A DNA stretch of 64,000 nt from Rhodobacterales bacterium HKCCE2091 (GTDB taxonomy: Bacteria > Pseudomonadota > Alphaproteobacteria > Rhodobacterales > Rhodobacteraceae), in the NCBI GenBank assembly GCA_015689685.1, contig WVSL01000019.1, forward strand, positions 21,610 through 85,609, read 5' to 3'. This document shows, one piece after another, positions 37,696-47,516 of this stretch. Position numbers and translations under genes: made by a program. The notes under the pieces are model-generated. The model did not search any database and was not told the origin of the DNA. It worked only from the letters and a program-made list of their open reading frames with translations. Every line of letters begins with the position of its first letter. The stretch's first letter is position 1.

Positions 37696-37725
37696 CGCAC
37701 GCGGCGGACCCGGCCAGCCCTGGGG

Positions 37726-37956
37726 TCAGGCCATCTCCACCCGGTAGCTTTCGATCACCGTGTTGGCGAGCAGCTTCTCGCACATCTCGGTGACCTCGGC
37801 CTCGGTGGTTCCGGGCGCGAGGTCCAGCTCGATCACCTTGCCCTGGCGCACGCCCTCGACCCCGCCGAAGCCCATCGCGCCGAGCGCGTGGCGCACCGCC
37901 TCGCCCTTCGGATCCAGCACACCCTGCTTCAGCATCACGGTCACGGTCGCGCGCAT
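37726..37956 (-). CDS. purS: Phosphoribosylformylglycinamidine synthase subunit PurS
   Basis: A 76-residue subunit that bridges PurL and PurQ in the multi-subunit FGAM synthase. The family features MRATVTVMLKQGVLDPKGEAV, VRQGKVIELDL and a C-terminal SYRVEMA are present, and the length is typical. ATG 37956 is preceded by a GGGGCAGGGG site. The eight extra upstream codons in frame are not family-like. It follows purC by 64 bp. Confidence 0.95.
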   Translation of the reverse strand: MRATVTVMLKQGVLDPKGEAVRHALGAMGFGGVEGVRQGKVIELDLAPGTTEAEVTEMCEKLLANTVIESYRVEMA

Positions 37957-38020
37957 CGCCCCTGCCCCTTCGTATTCCATAACTTTCCGGTCGCCCGGCC
38001 CGCCGCCCCGCGGACCGGCC

Positions 38021-38782
38021 TCAGTTGATCAGCGTCGGCTTCTGAACGCCGGTGCCGTTTGACGGCATCACGCCGAGCCTGCGGGCGACTTCCGTGTAGG
38101 CGTCGGCGAGATCACCGAGATCGCGGCGGAACACGTCCTTGTCGAGCTTGCGGCCGGTCTCGATATCCCACAGCCGGCAGCTGTCGGGCGAGATCTCGTC
38201 GGCCACGATAAGGCGCATGAAGTCGCCTTCCCAGATCCGCCCGATCTCGATCTTGAAGTCCACCAGCCGGATCCCGACGCCGAGCATCAGGCCGCTGAGG
38301 AAATCGTTCACCCGGAGCGCCAGCGCCACCATGTCGTCGAGGTCCTGCTGGCTGGCCCACCCGAACGCGATGATGTGCTCCTCGGACACGAGCGGGTCAC
38401 CCAACTCGTCGTTCTTGAAGTAGAATTCCACGATCGGCCGCGGCAGCGCGGTGCCTTCCTCGAGCCCGAGCCGCTTCGCGAGCGACCCCGCGGCGACGTT
38501 GCGCACGACCACTTCCAGCGGGATGATCTCGACCGCGCGGATGAGCTGTTCGCGCATGTTGATGCGGCGGATGAAATGCGTCGGCACGCCGATGGCGTTC
38601 AGCCCCGACATGAAGAATTCGCTCAGGCGGTTGTTCAGAACGCCCTTGCCGTCGATGGTTGCCCGCTTCTCGGCATTGAATGCGGTGGCGTCATCCTTGA
38701 AGTACTGCACCAGCGTGCCGGGCTCCGGTCCCTCATAGAGGATCTTGGCCTTGCCTTCGTAGACCTTCTTGCGCCTTGCCAT
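38021..38782 (-). CDS. purC: Phosphoribosylaminoimidazole-succinocarboxamide synthase
   Basis: SAICAR synthetase, 253 residues, joins CAIR and aspartate with ATP. It shows the N-terminal [12 protein letters not shown], the [18 protein letters not shown] block, and [10 protein letters not shown] with [12 protein letters not shown] near the C-terminus, all family-typical. AAGGACAG precedes ATG 38782. It is the first gene of a purC-purS transcript and divergent from the zeta-subunit gene. Confidence 0.96.
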   Translation of the reverse strand: MARRKKVYEGKAKILYEGPEPGTLVQYFKDDATAFNAEKRATIDGKGVLNNRLSEFFMSGLNAIGVPTHFIRRINMREQLIRAVEIIPLEVVVRNVAAGSLAKRLGLEEGTALPRPIVEFYFKNDELGDPLVSEEHIIAFGWASQQDLDDMVALALRVNDFLSGLMLGVGIRLVDFKIEIGRIWEGDFMRLIVADEISPDSCRLWDIETGRKLDKDVFRRDLGDLADAYTEVARRLGVMPSNGTGVQKPTLIN

Positions 38783-38932
38783 GAAACTGTCCTTGAAACC
38801 GCCGGCGCGACCCTCGCGCCGCCAGCGCGGTTCTAGGCCAAAGAGCGCAATGCCGCAAGCCGCAGGCCTTGCGGCAGGGGGCGCGCCCGTAATATCTGGT
38901 GGCAACGGATGCCGCCTTTGAGGAGACAGGCC

Positions 38933-39247
38933 ATGACCACCTTCGACGATCGCGAGAACGCGTTCGAGAACAAGTTCGCCCACGACGCCGAGATGCAGTT
39001 CAAGGCCGAAGCCCGCCGCAACAAGCTGATGGGCCTCTGGGTGGCGGAGAAGCTCGGCAAGTCCGGCGACGAGGCCGACGCCTACGCGAAGGAGGTCGTT
39101 CGCGCCGATTTCGAGGAAGCCGGCCATGAGGATGTCATGCGCAAGGTGCTCGGCGATCTCGGCGCCGTGGTGTCCGAGGCAGAGGTCCGCGCGAAGTACG
39201 CCGAGCTCCTGGCCGTCGCCAAGGGCCAGATCATGAACGAGCTGTGA
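38933..39247 (+). CDS. F1FO-ATPase inhibitor zeta subunit (DUF1476)
   Basis: A 104-residue all-helical protein of the DUF1476 family. In Paracoccus denitrificans this family was shown to be the zeta subunit that blocks ATP hydrolysis by F1. The N-terminal inhibitory stretch [18 protein letters not shown] and [14 protein letters not shown] are characteristic. Identification rests on the family pattern. GAGGAGACAGG gives a strong ribosome site. It is divergent from purC and 6 bp upstream of bmt. Confidence 0.92.
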   Translation: MTTFDDRENAFENKFAHDAEMQFKAEARRNKLMGLWVAEKLGKSGDEADAYAKEVVRADFEEAGHEDVMRKVLGDLGAVVSEAEVRAKYAELLAVAKGQIMNEL

Positions 39248-39253
39248 CCGGCG

Positions 39254-40267
39254 ATGAGTGACCTTCTCTCACGCCTCCTGGCCGAACGCGGCTGGCTGAT
39301 GGCCGACGGGGCCACCGGGACCACCCTGTTCAACATGGGGCTGGAATCCGGCGACGCGCCCGAATTGTGGAACGTCGATCACCCCGACCGGATCGCGGCG
39401 CTCTACAAGGGCGCGGTCGATGCCGGCTCCGACATCTTCCTCACCAACTCCTTCGGCGGCACCCGCGCGCGGCTGAAGCTGCACGACGCCCAGGACCGCG
39501 CGTTCGAGATGAACCGGCTCGCCGCCGAGATCGGGCGCGAGGTGGCCGATGCCTCCGGGCGCGAGGTCGTCGTCGCGGGCTCGATGGGGCCCACGGGCGA
39601 GATCATGGCGCCGATGGGCGCGCTGACCCACGAAACCGCGGTCGAGATGTTCCACGAACAGGCCGAGGGCCTGAAGGCGGGCGGCGCGGACGTGCTCTGG
39701 GTCGAGACCATCTCGGCGCCCGAGGAATACAAGGCCGCCGCCGAGGCCGCAAAGCTCGCGGACATGCCCTGGTGTGGCACCATGAGCTTCGACACCGCGG
39801 GCCGGACGATGATGGGCGTCACCTCCGCCGCCATGGCCGAGATGGTCGAGACCCTGGACCAGCCGCCGCTCGCCTTCGGGGCGAATTGCGGTGTCGGGGC
39901 CTCGGACCTGCTGCGCACCGTGCTCGGCTTCCGCGCGGCGGGGACCGAGCGGCCGGTGATCGCCAAGGGCAATGCCGGTATCCCGAAATACGTCGATGGC
40001 CACATCCACTACGACGGCACGCCGGACTTGATGGCGCGCTACGCGGTGCTGGCACGCGATTGCGGTGCCTCGATCATCGGGGGCTGCTGCGGGACCACCG
40101 CGGATCACCTGAAGAAGATGCGTGAAGCCCTTGAGACCGAACCGAAATCCGGCCCGCCGACGCTGGACCAGATCACCGTGCAGCTCGGCGGGTTCTCGTC
40201 CGAAAGCGACGGTACCGACGGTGCCGGGCCGCAACGCCGCGCAAGCCGGAGACGCGGCCGCGGCTGA
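39254..40267 (+). CDS. bmt: Betaine-homocysteine S-methyltransferase family protein
   Basis: A 337-residue zinc methyltransferase of the BHMT/MetH homocysteine-binding fold. The zinc thiolates are in GANCGVG and GGCCGTT, and the N-terminus [15 protein letters not shown] is typical. It transfers a methyl group to homocysteine to make methionine, from betaine or, in a split MetH system, from methylcobalamin carried by a separate corrinoid protein such as the one at 43788. It starts 6 bp after the zeta-subunit stop. The last 25 residues form a basic tail. Confidence 0.92.
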   Translation: MSDLLSRLLAERGWLMADGATGTTLFNMGLESGDAPELWNVDHPDRIAALYKGAVDAGSDIFLTNSFGGTRARLKLHDAQDRAFEMNRLAAEIGREVADASGREVVVAGSMGPTGEIMAPMGALTHETAVEMFHEQAEGLKAGGADVLWVETISAPEEYKAAAEAAKLADMPWCGTMSFDTAGRTMMGVTSAAMAEMVETLDQPPLAFGANCGVGASDLLRTVLGFRAAGTERPVIAKGNAGIPKYVDGHIHYDGTPDLMARYAVLARDCGASIIGGCCGTTADHLKKMREALETEPKSGPPTLDQITVQLGGFSSESDGTDGAGPQRRASRRRGRG

Positions 40268-40292
40268 GGTCGGGAACGACGCCTGGAAACGA

Positions 40293-40327
40293 GAAACGGC
40301 CGCGTGATGACGCGGCCGTTTCGTTTT
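40293..40327. terminator. Intrinsic terminator between bmt and the VPLPA-CTERM gene
   Basis: A perfect 12-bp stem (arm GAAACGGCCGCG, loop TGATGA) is followed on the plus strand by GTTTTC. It lies 25 bp after the bmt stop and 13 bp before the end of the convergent gene, so it can serve both. Confidence 0.85.
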
Positions 40328-40340
40328 CGGATCGCCCCGC

Positions 40341-41030
40341 TCAGGCGCGGCGACGAATGCGGCGCACGGCCGCCAGCCCGGCGAGACCGCCGGCCAGCAG
40401 AAGCCCGCCCGCCGGCAGCGGCACCTGCGACGGCACGAGGTCGAAGCTGACCGACTGGAGTTTCCAGTCGTCATCCGCCCCCGGCGCCGCGATGCCGAAG
40501 ATCGAACCGCTGAGCGGGCCGAAGCCGGTCAGCGTCGCGATCCCCGCCCCAGACAGGGAAAGCGCGCCGGTTGCGGCGGTCGGCCCGGACAGGAGCCCGT
40601 TGCCGTAGCTGTAGAGCGCCACGTCGTCGTTGCCGTCGACCTTGCTGAAGGTGAGCGCCGTCAGCGACACGCGAAGTGCGCCGAAGTCGAGCAGCAGGAT
40701 CTCGGGCGCGCCGAGGCCGTCCACCGCGAAGCCGGTGTCGTCCCACGACACGTCGTTGCGGCAGGCGAAGGTGCCCCGGCCCGAGGGCGAACAGGCCCCC
40801 GCGCCGCCATCGGGGCCTTGCCGGCTCATCGTCGAGACGATGTCGAGGTTCGACACGATCCCGCCGGCGTGGTTCGCGGCGGAGACCGCGACCTGCTCGG
40901 ACCCGTTGGTGTAGACGTTCGCGCCCGTGGTCAGCCCACGGGCGGTATTGAAGGTTATCGTGGCAGCCGAAGACGATCCCGCCGCGACGAACGCGAGTAG
41001 CGCCGCCAGGAGGGAGACTTTGACATTCAT
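40341..41030 (-). CDS. VPLPA-CTERM sorting-domain surface protein
   Basis: A 229-residue exported protein with a signal peptide (about residues 1-23, ending SSSAA) and a beta-rich body with one disulfide-capable cysteine pair. The C-terminal tripartite tail consists of VPLPAGG, a hydrophobic helix LLLAGGLAGLAAV and a basic cluster RRIRRRA. This tail is the VPLPA-CTERM signal recognised by an exosortase, implying a cell-surface or extracellular-matrix protein. No exosortase gene is in the window. The function of the body is unknown. Confidence 0.88.
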   Translation of the reverse strand: MNVKVSLLAALLAFVAAGSSSAATITFNTARGLTTGANVYTNGSEQVAVSAANHAGGIVSNLDIVSTMSRQGPDGGAGACSPSGRGTFACRNDVSWDDTGFAVDGLGAPEILLLDFGALRVSLTALTFSKVDGNDDVALYSYGNGLLSGPTAATGALSLSGAGIATLTGFGPLSGSIFGIAAPGADDDWKLQSVSFDLVPSQVPLPAGGLLLAGGLAGLAAVRRIRRRA

Positions 41031-41306
41031 GTTGGTTACCCTGAAACGTTACCCGCCAACGTCAGCCCGGCAGCACCATTCCGCCGGACAGGGTGGGCAA
41101 CGGCCACGATATACGCCCAGTTCCGACGCATTCACAACACATTCCGCGCGTCGGGATCCGGCACGGATCGTTTCGAACATAACGGCAACACCCCGCCGGT
41201 TCGGCTGCCGGGAAACCTGGCGCACGAAGCGGTGCCGCCGCGACGATCCGCCGGTGCCGCGCGAGGTGCGGACCGGGCGTGGACTCCGGGTGGACCCGCC
41301 GTCGGT

Positions 41307-41663
41307 TCAGAGGCTCGCCCCGTCGAAATGGTGCGCGGTCAGCGCCCTCGGGTCGATGCCGTCGAGGCAGTTCGCGTTGATCGCCACCATCTCCTGCCCA
41401 TCCGGGGTCTGGCCGAGCGCGTAACTCTGGATCCCGCAGGTGTTGCAGAAGCGGTGGTCGATGACGTGGTGGTTGAACCTGTAGCTGCTCGTCGCGTCCG
41501 CGCCCGCCATAAGGACGAAGTTTTCCGGGGTAGTGAAGGCGAGGACGGAGCCGAGCCGCCGGCAGCGGGAGCAGTTGCAGGTCACCGCGCCGTCGAGATC
41601 GACATCGACCTCGAACCGGACCGCGCCGCATTGGCAACTTCCGGTGTAATTGGCCTGGGCCAT
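41307..41663 (-). CDS. GFA family protein (CENP-V/GFA zinc fold)
   Basis: A 118-residue zinc-binding protein of the GFA (formaldehyde-activating-enzyme-like) family. Zinc cysteines appear as GSCQCGAVRF, CNCSRCRRLG and RFCNTCGI. The family contains glutathione-dependent formaldehyde-activating enzyme, but most members have unknown substrates. It is short, though complete. A second GFA protein is encoded at 45067. It lies upstream-distal to the radical SAM gene on the same strand, 15 bp after that gene. Confidence 0.88.
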   Translation of the reverse strand: MAQANYTGSCQCGAVRFEVDVDLDGAVTCNCSRCRRLGSVLAFTTPENFVLMAGADATSSYRFNHHVIDHRFCNTCGIQSYALGQTPDGQEMVAINANCLDGIDPRALTAHHFDGASL

Positions 41664-41678
41664 GACGAATCCTCCGGG

Positions 41679-42755
41679 TCAGAACAGGGACAACTGGTCG
41701 CCCGCCCGCGCCGGCGGGGCGAAGAGATCGGTGCGCAGCGGCGGCAGCCGGGTCGCGAGGCCGAGGCTCCGGCAGGCCCGCGCGAAGCGGTCGTACATGA
41801 GCCGGGAGTAGAGCCCCTCGCCGGTCATCCGGCGGCCCCATTGCGGGTCGTAGTCCCTGCCCCCATGCATCTCTCGCACCTTGCCCATGACCCGGTTCAC
41901 CCGGTCAGGGTAATGCTCCTCCAGCCACTCGCGCCAGAGCCCCGACACCTCGCGCGGCAGTCTCAGCGCGATCATGCTGGCGGCGACTGCCCCTGCGTCA
42001 CGTGCGGCTTTCAGAATGTTTTCGATTTCGGGGTCGGTCAGGCCCGGCACGATGGGCGAGACCATGACCCGGACCTCGGCCCCCGATGCGGCCAGGCGAT
42101 CGATCGCCCTGAGCCGCCGCGCGGGCGAGGGAACCCGCGGCTCCATCCGGCGGGCGAGATCGGCGTCGAGCGTGGTGACGGAGATCCCGACCCGCGCAAG
42201 GCCCGCCTGCCCCATCTCCGACAGGATGTCGGCGTCGCGCTCGACGAGCGTGCCCTTGGTTGCGATGCCGACCGGGTGCCGGAACGCCTGCAGCACCTCC
42301 AGCACCCCGCGCATGATCCGTCGCTCGCGCTCGATCGGCTGGTAGGGATCGGTGTTGGTGCCGATGGCGATCACCTCGGGCCGGTAGGATTTCGCCCGCA
42401 ATTCCCGGTCCAGGAGGTCGGCAGCGTCGGGGCGGGCGATCAGCCGGGTTTCGAAGTCCAGCCCCGGCGACAGGCCGAGATAGGCGTGGCTCGGCCGCGC
42501 GAAGCAGTAGACGCACCCGTGTTCGCAGCCGCGATAGGGATTGATCGAACGGTCGAACGGCACGTCGGGCGAGGTGTTGCGGGTGATGATCCGCCGCGCG
42601 CGTTCCTCGCTCACCTCGGTCCGGAGCGGCGGCAGGTCCTCGGCCATGTCCCACCCGTCCGCCTCCGCCTCGTGGATGTAGCGTTCGAACCGGTTGTCCC
42701 GGTTCGTGGCCGCGCCGCGGCCCCGGCGGCGATCTGGGTCGATCCGGGCGTTCAT
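41679..42755 (-). CDS. PA0069-family radical SAM protein
   Basis: A 358-residue radical SAM enzyme of the Rv2578c/PA0069 group, related to spore photoproduct lyase. The 4Fe-4S cluster motif is GCEHGCVYCF (C-x3-C-x2-C), preceded by RSINPYRG. IAIGTNTDPYQPIERE and RVGISVTTLDADLARRMEPR are group signatures, and the C-terminus is DQLSLF. The reaction is unknown. The start ATG 42755 lacks a clear ribosome site. Confidence 0.9.
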   Translation of the reverse strand: MNARIDPDRRRGRGAATNRDNRFERYIHEAEADGWDMAEDLPPLRTEVSEERARRIITRNTSPDVPFDRSINPYRGCEHGCVYCFARPSHAYLGLSPGLDFETRLIARPDAADLLDRELRAKSYRPEVIAIGTNTDPYQPIERERRIMRGVLEVLQAFRHPVGIATKGTLVERDADILSEMGQAGLARVGISVTTLDADLARRMEPRVPSPARRLRAIDRLAASGAEVRVMVSPIVPGLTDPEIENILKAARDAGAVAASMIALRLPREVSGLWREWLEEHYPDRVNRVMGKVREMHGGRDYDPQWGRRMTGEGLYSRLMYDRFARACRSLGLATRLPPLRTDLFAPPARAGDQLSLF

Positions 42756-42865
42756 TTGGAGAGGTTTAGAACGAACAGGGAACAAACGCAACGTCATCCC
42801 GTCAGCACTGGACAGGTGCCGCCGCAACCGTTTCTCTGGGCGGTGCAACTCTGGGGGGAGTAACC

Positions 42866-43702
42866 ATGATCCGATTTCTCACCGCGGCGGCCTTCGCCGC
42901 GCTTCCTGTCACCGCCATCGCGGCAACCCATGACCCGATCGCGGAAAACACCGTCGTGTTCGGCGATTCGCTGTCCGACCCGGGCTTCTTCGGCTTCCAG
43001 CTCACCAATGGCGATGTCTGGGCGGCGCAGCTCGGGCTCGACGCCGCGTCGGGCCGCAACTTCGCCGTGGCGGGCGCCCGCGCGATCCCGAACCCGGTAA
43101 CCTCGGACTTCGACGAACAGCGCGCGGCCTTCGCCACCGCGACGCCCACGCTGTCGCCCTACACCACCGCCGTGGTCTGGTTCGGCGGCAACGACCTCCT
43201 GAACCTGTCCGACCCCGCGGAAATCCAGCTTGCCCTGTCCGAGATCGCCTCGGGCGTCGGTGAACTGGCGGCGGGCTTCGGCATCACCCGCTTCGTCCTT
43301 CCCGGCCTGCCCGACCTCGGGCTGGTTCCGGCCTCCGCCGGGATCGAGGCGCAGGCGTCCGCGGCATCGCAGGCGTTCAACGGCGGATTGCAGCAGGTGG
43401 TGGCGATGTTGCGGGCGCAGGGCCTGTCGGTTGCCTATGCCGACATCGCCTCGGCCTATTCCGACGCGCTGGCCGACGACGCGGCCTTTCCCTTCGACAG
43501 CGGAACCTGCCTGTCGGGCGCGATTTCCTGCGACGGCTACCTGTTCTGGGACGCGGTTCACCCGACCGAGGCCGCCCATGCCCGGATCGCCGCCGTGATC
43601 GCGGCCGAGATCTCGGCCATCCCGCTGCCCGCCGGCGGCTGGCTCCTGGCGGCCGGGCTCGGGCTTCTCGCCGCGCGGCGGCGGCGCCCCGTCGCCGCGT
43701 AA
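42866..43702 (+). CDS. SGNH/GDSL hydrolase with VPLPA-CTERM-like tail
   Basis: A 278-residue exported lipase/esterase. It has a signal peptide (MIRFLTAAAFAALPVTAIAA), block I VVFGDSLSDPG with the catalytic Ser, block III WFGGNDLL, and block V WDAVHPTEAAH with the Asp-x-x-His pair. The C-terminus carries IPLPAGGWLLAAGLGLLAARRRR, an exosortase-type tail of the VPLPA class. It should therefore be a surface-anchored or released esterase. GGGGGAG lies just before the ATG. Confidence 0.9.
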   Translation: MIRFLTAAAFAALPVTAIAATHDPIAENTVVFGDSLSDPGFFGFQLTNGDVWAAQLGLDAASGRNFAVAGARAIPNPVTSDFDEQRAAFATATPTLSPYTTAVVWFGGNDLLNLSDPAEIQLALSEIASGVGELAAGFGITRFVLPGLPDLGLVPASAGIEAQASAASQAFNGGLQQVVAMLRAQGLSVAYADIASAYSDALADDAAFPFDSGTCLSGAISCDGYLFWDAVHPTEAAHARIAAVIAAEISAIPLPAGGWLLAAGLGLLAARRRRPVAA

Positions 43703-43787
43703 CGTTTTTGCGTCGGAAAATGCTGGTCCTCGGCCGGACCCGCGCGTTATGGACCGCTGAAACGGTCTGGCCGACGGAGCGCCTTTC

Positions 43788-44494
<707 letters not shown>

Positions 44495-44495
<1 letters not shown>

Positions 44496-45070
44496 TGCTG
44501 TTCCGCGCCGCGACGCTTCGGGCGATCGCGCGCGGGGAGATCACGGCGGCCTACCGGCGCGGGACGCGCCGCCCGGCGAAACCGGGCGGCCGCCAGCGCA
44601 CCGCGGCGGGCGAATTGCAGATCGTGGACGTGGCCGAGGTCGACCCGGCGGCCGTGACCGATGACGAGGCCCGCGCCGCCGGTTTCGCCGATGCCGCCGC
44701 ACTGCGGGCGGAGCCCTTCCTCGACCGGCCCGGCCCGCTCTGGCGTGTGACCTTCACCCTCGCCGACGATCCGCGCGTCGCCCTGCGGGACGAGGTTCCG
44801 GGCGATGACGGGCTCAGCGAAATTCTCGACACGCTGGCCGCGAAGGCCCGCCGCGCCGCCTTCGACCCGCTGGCCCGGTTGCGGACGATCCGCGACAACC
44901 CCGGCCGCCGCGCCCCCGATCTGGCCGCCGCCGAGGGGCTCCAGACGCAGGTCTTCAAGCGGCAGGTCCGGCAGTTGAAGGAACTGGGACTGACGGAAAG
45001 CCTCGATGTCGGCTATCGTCTCAGCGCGCGGGGCCGGGCCGTCCTGTCGCGCGCGGAGGACAGGGAATGA
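44495..45070 (+). CDS. Conserved hypothetical protein, possible ASCH-like + HTH
   Basis: A 191-residue soluble protein. The first half (FRAATLRAIARGEITAAYRR, GELQIVDVAEVDPAAVTDDEARAAGF, LWRVTFTLADDPR) resembles an ASCH/PUA-like RNA-binding fold. The second half (FDPLARLRTIRDNPGRRA, FKRQVRQLKELGLTESLDVGYRLSARG) looks like a winged helix. These are impressions from pattern and not confirmed. It is coupled to the corrinoid-protein gene by TGATG and overlaps the next gene by 4 bp. Confidence 0.75.
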
Positions 45071-45576
45071 CCGACACCTACCCCGGCCGTTGCACCTGCG
45101 GGACGATCGCCTACCGCCTGCTCGACACGCCGCTCTTCACCCATGCCTGCCACTGCCGCTGGTGCCAGCGCGAAACCGGCTCCGCCTTCGTGATGAACGG
45201 CCTGATCGAGGCGCATCGCGTCGCGCTGGAAGCCGGGGAGCCCGAGATCGTCGACACCCCGTCCGAAAGCGGTCTCGGACAGAAGATCGCCCGATGCCCG
45301 TCCTGCCGCGTCGCGCTCTGGAGCGTCTATTCCGGCGCCGGCCCGCGGTTCCTGTTCGTGCGGATGGGCACGCTGGAGAACCCCGACGCCTTCCCGCCCG
45401 ACATCCACATCTTCACCGCCTCGAAACAGCCATGGGTGATCCTGCCACCGGGCGTTCCGGCGATGGAGGAATATTACCGCCGGAGCGAGCTCTGGCCCGG
45501 GTCGAGCCTCGCCCGCCGCGAGGCCGCGCTTGCGCTGGACGACGCAGCGGCCGCGGGCCCGGTGCGCGGGGCCTGA
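45067..45576 (+). CDS. GFA family protein
   Basis: A 169-residue zinc-fold protein. Cysteine sets are RCTCGTIAYR, ACHCRWCQRETGSAF and RCPSCRVALW. The family is the same as the shorter protein at 41307, but sequence and length differ enough that this is not a recent duplicate. The C-terminal 30 residues (LARREAALALDD) are helical. The start overlaps the stop of the upstream gene (ATGA). Confidence 0.88.
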   Translation: MTDTYPGRCTCGTIAYRLLDTPLFTHACHCRWCQRETGSAFVMNGLIEAHRVALEAGEPEIVDTPSESGLGQKIARCPSCRVALWSVYSGAGPRFLFVRMGTLENPDAFPPDIHIFTASKQPWVILPPGVPAMEEYYRRSELWPGSSLARREAALALDDAAAAGPVRGA

Positions 45577-45589
45577 CCGCGCCCGGGCG

Positions 45590-46051
45590 TCAGGCGGGGG
45601 CGCCTGCCATGATGGTCATGCCGGTTTCCGTGGCTTTCGCGACCACCGCCGGGATATCCGGTTCGGACGGCGCGGGAAGGTCGGTCTGCCCCTCCGGCAG
45701 CGGCGTCCCGATCCCGGTGAAAAAGGCGTCGTGCATCGTCCCCGGCGCGTTCAGGATCAACACCCGCGCAGGCCCGTCCCCGACCGCCTGGAAGGCGTGG
45801 ACCGCGCCATCCGGGATCGGAACGTAGCTGCCCGCGCCCGCCACCCTGTCCTCGCCGTCGACATGAAACGCGACCTGACCGTCGAGCACGAAGAACGCCT
45901 CGGTCTCGCCCGCATGGTGGTTCGGCGGCGCGCCCGCACCGACCGGCACGAGGGCCTCGACGAGGCAGTACTTGCCCATGACCTCGTCCGGGAAGGCGTG
46001 GAACTTCATCAGGATGTTCAGGACGTTGTAGGTGCGCGGACGATCGGTCAT
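45590..46051 (-). CDS. Cupin-domain protein
   Basis: A 153-residue single-domain cupin with metal ligands in PPNHHAGETEAFFVLDG and a second motif near PDGAVHAFQAVG. It may be a small enzyme or a sensor. No substrate is evident. GGGAGGGAAAG is a strong ribosome site. It is divergent from a TetR gene with an inverted repeat between them, so it is probably that repressor's target. Confidence 0.87.
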   Translation of the reverse strand: MTDRPRTYNVLNILMKFHAFPDEVMGKYCLVEALVPVGAGAPPNHHAGETEAFFVLDGQVAFHVDGEDRVAGAGSYVPIPDGAVHAFQAVGDGPARVLILNAPGTMHDAFFTGIGTPLPEGQTDLPAPSEPDIPAVVAKATETGMTIMAGAPA

Positions 46052-46087
46052 CGGCTTTCCCTCCCTTGCGGATGAAGTGCATCCAGT

Positions 46088-46109
46088 TTATGAGAATACC
46101 GTCTCATAA
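46088..46109. promoter_or_regulatory. Inverted repeat, predicted TetR operator
   Basis: A perfect 8-bp inverted repeat, TTATGAGA-N6-TCTCATAA, lies in the 85-bp gap between the divergent cupin and TetR genes. Size and location are typical of a TetR-family autoregulatory operator. Confidence 0.75.
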
Positions 46110-46136
46110 CAAGACGACGACACGATAACAAGACTC

Positions 46137-46745
46137 ATGTCTCACGACGAAGCGACACGAAGCACCGAACGCCGCGCCCAGAAGGCGCGCACCCGCGAGG
46201 CGCTGCTGGCCGGGGCGCGCGCGCTACTGGCCGACGGCGAGGCGGTGACCGTGACCGCCGCCGCCGCGCGGGCGGGCATCTCCAAGGCGACGGCCTACCG
46301 CTACTTCTCCGACCCCGCGCTGCTGGCGGTCGAGGCCGGGTTGGCGGTCGAGGTGCTGCCCTACGCGCAGGTCGTCAATGGCGCCGTCACCGTGCGCGAC
46401 AAGCTGCGGGCGATCTCGCTTTACATCTTCGACCTGTCCGTCTCCCACGAGGCCGCGTTCCGCCAGTTCCTGGCCCGGAACCTCGATGCCTGGGCCGCCG
46501 ATCCCGGCCCGCGCACGCGGCGGGGCGCGCGGCGGGTCGCGATGTTCGAACGCGCGCTGGCGGACCTGCCTGTTCCGATCGACCCGGCGCGGAAGGCGGC
46601 GCTGGTCAACGGCTTGACGGCCGCGACCGGGACCGAGGCCATGATCGCGCTCCTTGACACCGCCGAGACGGACCGGGACACCGCCCGCGCCACCGTGCTC
46701 GACACGGCCGAGGCGCTGATGGACCGTCACCTCGGCCCGGAGTGA
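46137..46745 (+). CDS. TetR/AcrR family transcriptional regulator
   Basis: A 202-residue repressor with an N-terminal HTH (ADGEAVTVTAAAARAGISKATAYRYFSDP) and a helical ligand-binding domain. It is divergent from the cupin gene and preceded by the inverted repeat at 46088-46109, so it likely controls itself and the cupin. No clear Shine-Dalgarno is visible before the ATG. Confidence 0.9.
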   Translation: MSHDEATRSTERRAQKARTREALLAGARALLADGEAVTVTAAAARAGISKATAYRYFSDPALLAVEAGLAVEVLPYAQVVNGAVTVRDKLRAISLYIFDLSVSHEAAFRQFLARNLDAWAADPGPRTRRGARRVAMFERALADLPVPIDPARKAALVNGLTAATGTEAMIALLDTAETDRDTARATVLDTAEALMDRHLGPE

Positions 46746-46796
46746 TCGCCGACGGCCGCGATTGACCCTGCCGCGAAAACCCGGCACGTCGCTGGC

Positions 46797-47516
46797 ATGA
46801 CCCTCTACGCGATCGGCGACATCCACGGCCAGTACGACAAGCTGCGGCGCGCCCATGACCGCGTCGCCGCCGACCGCGCGCGCGAGGGCACGGAAGACGC
46901 GGAGCTTGTCCACATCGGCGATCTCGTCGACCGGGGCCCGGACAGCGCCGGGGTGATCGGGCTGCTCGCCGGTCTCGCCGCCGACGATCCGCGCGTGATC
47001 GTCCTGCGCGGCAACCACGATCACATGTTCCACGAGTTCCTGACCGAACCCGCCGAGGCACCGACCGTCCGCGGCCGGTTCCACTACCTGTCTAAGAACA
47101 TCGGCGGGCGCGAGACGCTGGCGAGCTACCGGGTGCCCGGCTGGCGCGACGAATCGCTGTTCCGGAACGCCCGGCAGACGGTGCCCGAAGACCACCGGGC
47201 CTTCCTCGCCGCCCTGCCCTACACGCACCGCGCGGGGGAATGCCTTTTCGTCCATGCCGGGATCCGTCCCGGTATCGCGCTGGAGGACCAGGACCCGATG
47301 GACCTGATCTGGATCCGCGACGAGTTCCTCTGGGACACCGCCGATCACGGACCGCTCGTCGTTCATGGCCATACCCCGGCCGAGCGGGTGGAGCATTGGG
47401 GGAACCGGCTGAACCTCGACACCGGCGCGGGCTATGGCGGCCCCGTCTCCGCCGTCGCGATCGAGGGGCGGCGCGTCTTCCTTCTGACCGACACCGGCCG
47501 CGAGCCGATCGGATGA
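46797..47516 (+). CDS. Metallophosphoesterase (PPP-type serine/threonine phosphatase-like)
   Basis: A 239-residue calcineurin-like phosphoesterase. Dinuclear metal motifs are IGDIHGQYDKL, IGDLVDRGPDS and LRGNHDHMF, and further histidines lie in LFVHAGIRPG and VVHGHTP. It resembles bacterial PrpE/ApaH-like phosphatases. The substrate could be phosphoprotein or dinucleoside polyphosphate. It overlaps the EamA transporter start by 4 bp (ATGA). Confidence 0.9.
   Translation: MTLYAIGDIHGQYDKLRRAHDRVAADRAREGTEDAELVHIGDLVDRGPDSAGVIGLLAGLAADDPRVIVLRGNHDHMFHEFLTEPAEAPTVRGRFHYLSKNIGGRETLASYRVPGWRDESLFRNARQTVPEDHRAFLAALPYTHRAGECLFVHAGIRPGIALEDQDPMDLIWIRDEFLWDTADHGPLVVHGHTPAERVEHWGNRLNLDTGAGYGGPVSAVAIEGRRVFLLTDTGREPIG

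Noticed and set aside
43703..43787. SAM/SAH or cobalamin riboswitch before the corrinoid-protein gene
   Set aside because: The 85-bp leader is too short for a cobalamin riboswitch, and the conserved SAM/SAH core could not be matched by eye.
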